From: Wenzhouxiangella sp.
GTDB taxonomy: Bacteria; Pseudomonadota; Gammaproteobacteria; Xanthomonadales; Wenzhouxiangellaceae
DNA length: 39,982 bases
NCBI GenBank assembly: GCA_007694885.1
Contig: REEW01000155.1
Coordinates: 1-39,982, forward strand
Direction of reading: 5' to 3'
A program made the position numbers and the translations under genes. Positions 9,870-17,576 of the stretch are shown here, in pieces; the first letter of the stretch is position 1, and each line of letters opens with the position of its first letter. The notes under the pieces are model-generated. The model had not been told where the DNA came from. It was given only the letters and a program-made list of their open reading frames with translations, and ran no database searches.

Positions 9870-9995
9870 TGGCTGGCGGCTAAGCTCGTCTTCGCAAAAG
9901 CGCAAAGCATAGCAGACCGGACTGGCCATCGTCCTTTGAACCGGTGCCCAATGCCCCGGCTCGTTTCATCCACCATCACGCCCAATTACGCACCG

Positions 9996-12668
9996 TCAGC
10001 CGGAGTCTTCGTCGTCTTTACCGGTTGGCCTGAACGGGCGGCCGTCCGGGGCGGCCCAGCCCAGGTTGAGGTGGCGAGTGACCGCCTTTTCGATCTCGAC
10101 CAGGGCGAAGATCAGCAGCCCGAAACCGATGACCAGCCACCAGTACTGGGCCGGCAGCCCGGAGGTGCCGAAAACGGTCTGGGCGCCGGGCAGGTAGGTA
10201 AAGATCATTTGCATGACCACCAGCAGGCTGACGCTCAGCCAGGCCCAGCGATTGCTGAACATGGCTTCCTTGGTCAGCGTCGGCGCCTGCCAGCGCCGGC
10301 AGTTGAACAGGTAGGTGATCTGACCGGCGACCAGCACGTTGACGGCCATGGTCCGGGCGAGTATTTCATCGCCGGTCTCGGCCAGTACCTGGTTGAACAG
10401 GATGAAGGTGCCGGCGGTCAGAACCAGGCCGACCCACAGGATACGGGCGACCACGAACGAGGTCAGCAGCTCCTGGTCGAGTGGGCGCGGTCGGCGTCGC
10501 ATGACGTCTTTTTCCAGCGGCTCGAAAGCCAGCGACAGGGCCAGGGTCACGGCGATGGCCATGTTGACCCACAGGATCTGGACCGGAGTGATCGGCAGGA
10601 CCAGTCCGGCGAGCACGGCCAGGATGATCACCAGGGCCTGGGCGGCGTTGGTCGGAAGTACGAACAGGATGGCCTTGCGGATGTTGTCGTAGACCCCGCG
10701 GCCCTCTTCGATGCCGTTGACGATGGTGGCGAAATTGTCGTCGGCCAATACCATTTCGGCGGCCTGGCGCGAGGCCTCGGTGCCCTTGATGCCCATGGCC
10801 ACGCCGATGTCGGCACGCTTGAGCGCAGGGGCGTCGTTGGCACCGTCGCCGGTCATGGCCACGACCTGGTGGTGGGCCTGCAGGGCCTTGACCAGCCGCA
10901 GCTTGTGTTCTGGCGTGGTGCGGGCGAAGACGTCGGTTTCGAGTACCCGATCGTGCAGTTCATCCGCTTCGAGCCGATCGATTTCGTGCCCGCTCATCGC
11001 CATCCCGTCTTTTTTCATCAGGCCCAGTTCGATGGCGATGGACCGGGCCGTGGCGATGTGGTCGCCGGTAATCATCTTGACCCGGACGCCGGCGCTCTGG
11101 CAGGAGCGAATGGCCTCCGGCACTTCCTTGCGCGGTGGATCGGCGAATCCGACCAGGCCGAGCAGGGTCAGGCCCTCCGGCGGTTGATCCTGGTCGAGCG
11201 ATTCCAGATCATCGTCGACGTGTTTTTCGGCCACCGCCAGCACCCGCAGTCCCTTGCCGGTCAGCTCGTCCAGACAGTCGTCCCAGAAATCATGGTCCAG
11301 TGCTTCGGGCTCGCGCCCGTTGTGCTGGAAGTCGCAGCGGGCCAGGATCGCCTCCGGGGCGCCTTTCATGCTGACCAGTCCCTTGCTCAGGCTGGCCATG
11401 AACTTGTGGTCCGACGAGAACGGGATCAGTCCGGTACGCGGACGCCGCTCGCGCAGCTTGGCGATGTCGGTGTCCTGGTCCTCGGCCAGCAGCACCAGCG
11501 CCCGCTCCAGTGGATCGCCACTGTTGGCGCCCGGCTCGAAATCGTTGCACAGCGCCGCGGCTCGCAGCAGGTTGTGGCCGGCGGTGGAATCGAGCCGGTC
11601 TGTTTCCGGATCGCGCATTCCCTCGACCAGGGCGATGGCGCGGGCCTTGAGTTCGTTGGCGGTCAGGGTGCCGGTCTTGTCGCTGCAAACGATGGTGACC
11701 GAGCCCAGGGTTTCGACTGCGGGCAGTTGACGCACGATGGCCTGGCGCTGGGCCATCTGCTGGACACCGATGGCCAGGGTGATGGTGATGATCGCCGGCA
11801 GACCTTCCGGGATGGCTGCCACGGCCAGCGCAATCCCGGCCAGCAGGCCCTCGCCGATCGGCATGCTGTGGATGAGGGCACCCAGGGTCACCACCAGCGC
11901 GGTCAGGAACAGAATGATGATGGTCAGCAGACGGGCAAAACGGTTGATCTTCTGCAGTAGCGGCGTGGTCAGTGTTTCGACGTTTTGCAGCATGTCGCTG
12001 ATCCGGCCGAGTTCGGTCTGCCCACCGGTTACCGCGACCACGCCGGTGGCCTGGCCGTTGCTGGTCATGGAGCCGGAGTAGATCATGCCGCGTCGGTCGG
12101 CCAGATCGGTGTCTTCGTCCTGCACATCGGGGGATTTTCCGACCGGAACGGATTCGCCGGTCAGCGCGGCCTGGTCGATTCGCAAACCGTGCGCATCGAG
12201 CAGGCGAATGTCGGCCGGCACCCGGTCGCCGGACTTGACCCGGACAATGTCGCCGGGGACCAGGGATTCGGCCGGAATTTCCTCCCAGCTGCCGTTGCGC
12301 CGGGCCGTGGCCTTGAGCGCGAGCATCTTGCCGATGGCTTCCATGGCCTGCTCGGCCTTGCCTTCCTGGATGAATCCGATCAGGGCGTTGATCACCACGA
12401 CCGCGAGGATGACGATCGCATCGGTGACGTGGCCCAGCAGCAGTGCGGCCACACCGGCCGCCATGAGCACGTAGATCAGGAGATTGTGGAACTGAATCAG
12501 GAAACGGACGATGGCCGGCTTTTTCGGCGCCTCCGGCAAACGGTTGGGTCCGAAATGCTCGAGTCGCTCGTCGACCTCAGCCTGCTCCAATCCTTCTCGT
12601 TTGGTGTTGAGCGTTTCAAGGAGCTCCTGCTCCCGGAGCGCATGCCAGGGTTTTTTCGGCTCGGACAT
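9996..12668 (-). CDS. Cation-translocating P-type ATPase (P2-like)
   Basis: CSDKTGTLTANE phosphorylation motif, ALTGESVPV, MTGDGANDAPALK, IPEGLPAIITI. Confidence 0.9.
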   Translation of the reverse strand: MSEPKKPWHALREQELLETLNTKREGLEQAEVDERLEHFGPNRLPEAPKKPAIVRFLIQFHNLLIYVLMAAGVAALLLGHVTDAIVILAVVVINALIGFIQEGKAEQAMEAIGKMLALKATARRNGSWEEIPAESLVPGDIVRVKSGDRVPADIRLLDAHGLRIDQAALTGESVPVGKSPDVQDEDTDLADRRGMIYSGSMTSNGQATGVVAVTGGQTELGRISDMLQNVETLTTPLLQKINRFARLLTIIILFLTALVVTLGALIHSMPIGEGLLAGIALAVAAIPEGLPAIITITLAIGVQQMAQRQAIVRQLPAVETLGSVTIVCSDKTGTLTANELKARAIALVEGMRDPETDRLDSTAGHNLLRAAALCNDFEPGANSGDPLERALVLLAEDQDTDIAKLRERRPRTGLIPFSSDHKFMASLSKGLVSMKGAPEAILARCDFQHNGREPEALDHDFWDDCLDELTGKGLRVLAVAEKHVDDDLESLDQDQPPEGLTLLGLVGFADPPRKEVPEAIRSCQSAGVRVKMITGDHIATARSIAIELGLMKKDGMAMSGHEIDRLEADELHDRVLETDVFARTTPEHKLRLVKALQAHHQVVAMTGDGANDAPALKRADIGVAMGIKGTEASRQAAEMVLADDNFATIVNGIEEGRGVYDNIRKAILFVLPTNAAQALVIILAVLAGLVLPITPVQILWVNMAIAVTLALSLAFEPLEKDVMRRRPRPLDQELLTSFVVARILWVGLVLTAGTFILFNQVLAETGDEILARTMAVNVLVAGQITYLFNCRRWQAPTLTKEAMFSNRWAWLSVSLLVVMQMIFTYLPGAQTVFGTSGLPAQYWWLVIGFGLLIFALVEIEKAVTRHLNLGWAAPDGRPFRPTGKDDEDSG

Positions 12669-12789
12669 GGTTGCGGCTGCTGCTTGTGAAATCCCTGGAA
12701 CAGGGTAAGCGAAAAACCGCCGGGGTGGGGAACGATTCGTTGGGGATCAGTGCGTCATGCGGTCGCTTCGGCGAATGCGCCGCTGGACC

Positions 12790-12820
12790 CGGGGCCCCTG
12801 CACTTGGTGCAGGGGCCCCG
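12790..12820. other. Perfect 14-bp hairpin in intergenic region
   Basis: CGGGGCCCCTGCAC-TTG-GTGCAGGGGCCCCG. Lies downstream of slyD; no clear U-tract on either side. Confidence 0.8.
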
Positions 12821-12852
12821 TTCAAAGGCTGGTCAAACTTGCAACGGCCGGG

Positions 12853-13317
12853 TCAGTTGGCGACGGCGCCTTCGGATTTTTCGGCCTCGGAGGCCTCGCG
12901 CACGTCCTTGATCTCGACCTTGAAGTTCAGGTTCTGGCCGGCCAGCATGTGGTTGCCGTCGACCTTGACCGTCTCGTCGCCCACTTCGCGCACGGTCACG
13001 GTCATCGGACCGGCCGACGATTCGGCCCGGAAACTCATGCCCGGTTCGACCTTGTCGACGCCGTCGAACGCCGAGCGCGGTACGTCCTGGATCAGTTCCT
13101 CGCGATACGGACCGTAGGCTTCCTCGGGCTGGACGCTGACGGCCAGTTCGTCACCTACGGTCTTGCCCTCGATGGCCTGCTCGAGCCCGGGGATGATGTT
13201 GCCGTGGCCGTGCAGGTAGACCAGCGGTTCGCGTCCTTCCGACGTGTCGATGATCTGGCCATCATCATCGGTCAGGGTGTACTCGATGCTGACGACGGTG
13301 TTTTCCTTGATTTCCAT
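12853..13317 (-). CDS. slyD: FKBP-type peptidyl-prolyl cis-trans isomerase, SlyD-like
   Basis: MEIKENTVVSIEYTLTDDDGQIIDTSEGREPLVYLHGHGNIIPGLEQAIEGKTVGDE plus IF domain. Lacks the His-rich tail of E. coli SlyD. Confidence 0.88.
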   Translation of the reverse strand: MEIKENTVVSIEYTLTDDDGQIIDTSEGREPLVYLHGHGNIIPGLEQAIEGKTVGDELAVSVQPEEAYGPYREELIQDVPRSAFDGVDKVEPGMSFRAESSAGPMTVTVREVGDETVKVDGNHMLAGQNLNFKVEIKDVREASEAEKSEGAVAN

Positions 13318-13403
13318 TGGGTTTCCGTAGTTGAGATTGAGTTTTTAGAGTATCACGCCAGGTTCTTCGGGCTGTGTTTGAGTCTTGAATCCGGTCGCGT
13401 ATT

Positions 13404-13928
13404 TCATGGGTCCCGGTAGTTCCGAATGCGGGTCAGCAGGGCCTTGTGATCGGAGCGACGAACTGCGTCCGGGTCGTCCATGGCCGAAACCCCGGCCAGC
13501 GTCCGGCGATAGGTTTGCGGCAGGCCGAGATAGCTTGCCCCGGCCAGGACCAGGTCGCGGTACCAGCGAAACGGTTTCAGGTCAGGGTGAACGTGCGTGC
13601 CGGAGGCTCGATAGGTGAACGGACGCAGATCCCGTCCGCGAAACTGCAGCGGGAAGACGTGTCTGTCGTAGCCCGCACCCAGGCCCTCCACGGCATCGAG
13701 AGCGCCGAGGTGGCGCCGGTCAATGGCGTACAGGGCGCCGAAGGCCATGCCCGTGCGGCCGGTGGCAACCAGGTCGCATTTGCTTGAACCATCGGGACTG
13801 ATTTTCTGAAAAACGACGTTCTGTCCGCTCAGGTTCACCACGCCGAGCAGGGACGCCGACGGCACGCGTTCGCGCAAGCGCAGGGGGTGGAGATTGGAGC
13901 CGTACGCCAGGTAGTGCAGGGTGGTCAC
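13404..13928 (-). CDS. Gamma-glutamylcyclotransferase-like (AIG2/GGCT fold) protein
   Basis: YLAYGSNLHPLRLRERVPSA and DAVEGLGAGYDR motifs. ORF extends to 14063, but a GTG at 13928 directly precedes TTLHYLAYGSNL. Confidence 0.8.
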   Translation of the reverse strand: MTTLHYLAYGSNLHPLRLRERVPSASLLGVVNLSGQNVVFQKISPDGSSKCDLVATGRTGMAFGALYAIDRRHLGALDAVEGLGAGYDRHVFPLQFRGRDLRPFTYRASGTHVHPDLKPFRWYRDLVLAGASYLGLPQTYRRTLAGVSAMDDPDAVRRSDHKALLTRIRNYRDP

Positions 13929-13983
13929 GAGCCGGGCCCGGGTTTTGGAACCCTTGCGACGGTAGCAAGCCGGGCGCGCCGGA

Positions 13984-15105
13984 TCAAGCCTGGCCTGTGC
14001 CGGAATTGTGCATGGCGGCGATGGTGGTTTCGACATCGCGCCGGATCGCAGGCCCACGAGCAATCAGGTCGCCGCCAACCAGCACAGCGACGTCGTTGCC
14101 GTAGCGCTCGGCCGCACGGGATGCCTGTTCCAGGGTCTTGCCGCCGCCGAAGCAGGGCAGGGTCGGCCGCAGTGGCCCCATGGACCCGGTCAGCGCCTTG
14201 CAGGTCGCGCCGACGTCATCGCCATGTCCGGTCTGAATGCGGCCGCCGTGGCCGGGGAAAATACTGATGTCGGCGCCGGCCAGGCGGACCAGCGTGCCGA
14301 GCAGCACCGGGGTGGCGATGCCGCGGTCATTCGGTTCGGTGAAGCTGCCGGCCATGGCCGGGTGGGCCAGCCACATCAAGCCTCTCTCGCGCGCGGCGTG
14401 CGCGGCCGATTCAAGGCCCATGATCCAGGGGCATAAAACGACTCCTTTCAGGCCCAGCCCGGCGACGATGTCGAGTTGGCATTGAAGGTGAGCACCGCTG
14501 CCGGCCACGTGCGGCAGGTAGAGGCAGCGCCGGCCGGTCTCATCGGCGGCACGCTCCATGGCTCGGGCGCAGGCCGTGACCCGCAGCGCAAAGTCGACCG
14601 GCTCGGCATCGACCAGGTTCTGATCGTCCTTGACGATGTCGCCGCCGCCCCGGGCAAACGCCAGGGCCAGCGCGGCCAGCGAGTCGACCGCGCTGCCGCG
14701 CGGCTTGAGTACGGTCATCAACAAGGCGCGCTCGGGCACGTCAATGGCCGACCGGATGGCGCCAATGCCGCCGATCGGTCCGGGCAGCCGGTCGAACAGC
14801 GACTCCGGCAGGGTCAGCCCGGTCAGGCGGATGCGCGGGTAAAACGAGACGTTGCCGTAGACCAGTTGAAGCAATTGGCCGATCTGCTTGCTGGCCAGCG
14901 CCATCGGGTAGCCGATGTCGAGCTGCCAGCGCTCGTCGTCGAGTCGGATCACGTTCAATACGCGTCCGAGAAAACGCTCGGCCACGGGGTCGGGGATGAG
15001 TGCCCGGGTCAGTTCCAGGCTTTGTTCGCGGGCGATGTTTTCGGCCAGGACATCCGGGTCACGATCCGGTTGCGTGGCCAGGTATCGGGCCGTGATCAGT
15101 TGCAA
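13984..15105 (-). CDS. RuBisCO-like protein (form IV RLP)
   Basis: TVLKPRGSAVDSLAALALAFARGGGDIVKDDQNL (Lys175/Lys201-type region), LAHPAMAGSF, LLGTLVRLAGADISIFPGHGGR, CFGGGKT, VLVGGDLIARGP. Fits the RuBisCO large-chain superfamily with non-canonical active-site residues. Confidence 0.88.
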   Translation of the reverse strand: MQLITARYLATQPDRDPDVLAENIAREQSLELTRALIPDPVAERFLGRVLNVIRLDDERWQLDIGYPMALASKQIGQLLQLVYGNVSFYPRIRLTGLTLPESLFDRLPGPIGGIGAIRSAIDVPERALLMTVLKPRGSAVDSLAALALAFARGGGDIVKDDQNLVDAEPVDFALRVTACARAMERAADETGRRCLYLPHVAGSGAHLQCQLDIVAGLGLKGVVLCPWIMGLESAAHAARERGLMWLAHPAMAGSFTEPNDRGIATPVLLGTLVRLAGADISIFPGHGGRIQTGHGDDVGATCKALTGSMGPLRPTLPCFGGGKTLEQASRAAERYGNDVAVLVGGDLIARGPAIRRDVETTIAAMHNSGTGQA

Positions 15106-15176
15106 GGGTCGGCTCCCGGCACAAACGAGGGTCTACAATAACGCGTTTTGGGAATGCACCCGCCACGGGCATCATC

Positions 15177-16187
15177 ATGAGCATCAAGCAGCGCGTTTTG
15201 ACAGGCATCACGACCACCGGTACCCCGCACCTGGGCAACTACGTCGGCGCCATCAAGCCGGCCATCGCCGCCAGCCGTGACGAGTCTGCCGAGTCGTTCT
15301 ATTTTCTGGCCGACTACCACGCCCTGGTCAAGTGCGAAGATCCTGAGCGGGTCCAGCGTTCGACCCTGGAAATTGCCGCGACCTGGCTGGCGCTGGGGCT
15401 GGATACCGGGCGCGCGGTCTTCTACCGCCAGTCCGACGTGCCGGAAATACCGGAACTGACCTGGCTGCTGTCCTGCGTCACCGCCAAGGGCCTGATGAAC
15501 CGGGCCCACGCCTACAAGGCGGCGGTCGACGATAACCAGCTCGCCGGCTCCGATCCGGACCACGGCATCACCATGGGACTGTTTTCCTACCCGGTGCTGA
15601 TGGCGGCCGATATTCTCATGTTCAATGCCCAGCGCGTGCCGGTCGGCAAGGACCAGGTTCAGCATCTGGAAATGGCGCGCGACATCGCCCAGCGGTTCAA
15701 CCATCGCTACGGCGAGTATTTCGTGCTCCCCGAAGCGGCGGTCGATGACCATGTCGCCACGCTGCCGGGCACCGATGGCCGCAAGATGTCGAAAAGCTAC
15801 GACAACACGATCTCGCTGTGGCTGCCGGAAAAGAAGTTGCGCAAGGCGATCATGAAGATCAAGACCAATTCCCAGCAGCCCGGCGAGCCCAAGGACCCCG
15901 ACACCGCTGCGGTCTATGCCGTCTATGCCGCCTTCGCCACCCCCGATCAACGCCGCAGCATGCGCCAGGCCTTTGCCGACGGCATTGCCTGGGGCGAAGT
16001 CAAGCAGCAGCTGTTCGACATGGTCAATGCCGAACTGGGCGCTGCCCGTGAACGCTACGAAGCGCTCATGGCCGACACCGACCGGGTCGAGCACGAGTTG
16101 ACGCTGGGTGCGAAGCGCGCCCGTGCGATCAGCCGGCCGTTCATCGAGCGCCTGCGCGAGGCGGTCGGTATTCGGCCGCTGGCATGA
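15177..16187 (+). CDS. trpS: Tryptophan--tRNA ligase
   Basis: RVLTGITTTGTPHLGNYVGAIKP (HIGH-like) and GRKMSKSYDNTI (KMSKS). Confidence 0.95.
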   Translation: MSIKQRVLTGITTTGTPHLGNYVGAIKPAIAASRDESAESFYFLADYHALVKCEDPERVQRSTLEIAATWLALGLDTGRAVFYRQSDVPEIPELTWLLSCVTAKGLMNRAHAYKAAVDDNQLAGSDPDHGITMGLFSYPVLMAADILMFNAQRVPVGKDQVQHLEMARDIAQRFNHRYGEYFVLPEAAVDDHVATLPGTDGRKMSKSYDNTISLWLPEKKLRKAIMKIKTNSQQPGEPKDPDTAAVYAVYAAFATPDQRRSMRQAFADGIAWGEVKQQLFDMVNAELGAARERYEALMADTDRVEHELTLGAKRARAISRPFIERLREAVGIRPLA

Positions 16188-16298
16188 TGCCGGGTGATTG
16201 GCCAACCTGGCCGCTGGCCTGGCCCCGATCGCCCGCTGCGTTGAGCACCATCGACGGGCGGACGGGTTTGCGCTTTCGAGTGGTCGCAGGGGAGGCGG

Positions 16299-16706
16299 GT
16301 GATCAGTCCGGCTGAGACTGCCCTGGTTTTGTTATGGGTTGCCCTGGGCAGTGCCCTGGGCGGCCTGGCTCGCTACGGGATGGCAACCTGGTACTTGCAT
16401 CGAAAGGCCGGAACGCCCGACTGGCCCCTGGATACGCTGCTGGTCAACGTGAGCGGGGCGGGCCTGATCGGGGCCTTGCTGGCGGCCGGGCCGGCCGATC
16501 CCGGGGTCGGCCCGCAATGGACGGCGATGTTCTTGGTGACCGGATTTCTGGGCAGCTACACCACCGTATCGGCCCTGAGTCTGCAGGTCCTGGTCCTGGC
16601 CCGGAATCGCCTGCCGGGCCGGGCTTTGGCCTACCTGATGGTCACTCTGGTCGGTGGAATGACGGCGGTCGTGCTGGGCTACCAGGCCGGCCTCCGGCTG
16701 TTTTGA
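16299..16706 (+). CDS. crcB: CrcB/FluC-family fluoride channel subunit 1
   Basis: Four-TM protein: GGLARYGMATWYL, LLVNVSGAGLIGALL, GFLGSYTTVSALSLQ (divergent Phe box). Confidence 0.85.
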   Translation: MISPAETALVLLWVALGSALGGLARYGMATWYLHRKAGTPDWPLDTLLVNVSGAGLIGALLAAGPADPGVGPQWTAMFLVTGFLGSYTTVSALSLQVLVLARNRLPGRALAYLMVTLVGGMTAVVLGYQAGLRLF

Positions 16707-17110
16707 CCCGGGTGATCCAGCCGGCCGTCTTCGTCGCCGTCGCCGTGGGTGCGGCCGGCGGCGGGATGCTGCGCTACCTGCTGGTGATCCCGTTCGTGAC
16801 GACCGCCCCGGCCTGGCCGTGGGCCACCCTGCTGGCCAATGCGCTGGGCTCGCTGGTGATCGGATTCGTCTACGGCCATGCCGGACTCCATCGACGCCTG
16901 CCGGTTTCCTGGCGGGTGGGCATCATGACCGGGTTTTGCGGCGGTTTGACCACGTTTTCGATTTTCAGTCTGGAGGTCTTGCTGCTGTGGCTGGACGCCC
17001 GCGCGATCGCTGCGCTGGCCTACCTGGTCTGTTCGGTCGTGGTCTGGCTGGCGATGGTCTGGGCCGGCTTCGGCCTGGGCTCGCGCCTGGACCCGACGGC
17101 GAGTCGCTGA
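16703..17110 (+). CDS. crcB: CrcB/FluC-family fluoride channel subunit 2
   Basis: In-frame 3' part of ORF 16334..17110. Start TTG 16703 or GTG 16712. GGGMLRYLL, LLANALGSLVIGF, GFCGGLTTFSIFSLE (canonical GxxGGxTTFSxF). Confidence 0.85.
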   Translation: MTRVIQPAVFVAVAVGAAGGGMLRYLLVIPFVTTAPAWPWATLLANALGSLVIGFVYGHAGLHRRLPVSWRVGIMTGFCGGLTTFSIFSLEVLLLWLDARAIAALAYLVCSVVVWLAMVWAGFGLGSRLDPTASR

Positions 17111-17157
17111 GCTGGCTCAGGGGTTCTGGAAACAACTAAGAAGCTTGCGGGTCAGGG

Positions 17158-17202
17158 CTGTAGATGGTTTCGAGCATCGGGGGGTGCCGGGTGCTGCGGG
17201 CA
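17158..17202 (+). repeat. Dispersed repeat family, copy A
   Basis: ctgtagatggtttcgagcatcggggggtgccgggtgctgcgggcag; matches copies C, E and F. Confidence 0.85.
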
Positions 17203-17227
17203 GCGTGCAAAAATCCTGCAGTCTGCT

Positions 17228-17268
17228 GCATCGGGGGATGTCGGGTGCTTTGGGCCGTCCGCGGCGCG
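17228..17268 (+). repeat. Dispersed repeat family, copy B (shorter)
   Basis: gcatcgggggatgtcgggtgctttgggccgtccgcggcgcg. Confidence 0.75.
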
Positions 17269-17373
17269 GGAGAACCCCGGTCTTAGCAGCATCCAGCCGA
17301 TCCTAGTCATCCGGAACGAAACCCTCAGCGCGGCCAGCTGCCCGAAACGTAGTCCTGCGGGCAGCCAGCTCCA

Positions 17374-17396
17374 GAAAACTTGAGCCCTCGCTCAAG
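17374..17396 (-). terminator. Possible intrinsic terminator for rimK
   Basis: Minus-strand reading: CTTGAGC-GAGG-GCTCAAG followed by TTTTCTGG (perfect 7-bp stem, tetraloop, short U-tract). About 180 bp downstream of the rimK stop. Confidence 0.5.
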
Positions 17397-17456
17397 CCAA
17401 TCGCCGTGGCCGGCCCGAAGCACCCGGCACCCCCCGATGCTCGAACCCATCTACAA
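17390..17456 (-). repeat. Dispersed repeat family, copy C (inverted)
   Basis: Reverse complement: ttgtagatgggttcgagcatcggggggtgccgggtgcttcgggccggccacggcgattggcttgagc. Near-identical to copy A in inverted orientation. Confidence 0.85.
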
Positions 17457-17467
17457 GCAAAACTCGC

Positions 17468-17513
17468 AGCCAATCGCCAAGGACGGCCCGAAGCACCCGA
17501 CACACCTCTACGC
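17468..17513 (-). repeat. Dispersed repeat family, copy D (inverted)
   Basis: Reverse complement: cgtagaggtgtgtcgggtgcttcgggccgtccttggcgattggctg. Confidence 0.75.
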
Positions 17514-17576
17514 AGCAGGCTGCAGAGGTTGGTGGTCGGCAGATTCGGCGACCGGCCGCGCCGCAGCTGAAATAGA

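Noticed and set aside
9489-11960. 823-aa ORF on + strand
   Set aside because: Antisense to the well-supported P-type ATPase; low-complexity shadow ORF typical of high-GC codon bias (rich in G/Q/D/H, no recognisable domain).
16188-16298. Fluoride (crcB) riboswitch upstream of the crcB pair
   Set aside because: I could not match the conserved crcB-motif core by eye. Rfam RF01734 cmscan would settle it.
17158-17513. CRISPR-like array interpretation of the 17-kb repeats
   Set aside because: Repeats are imperfect, in both orientations and irregularly spaced, with no uniform spacers and no cas genes nearby.
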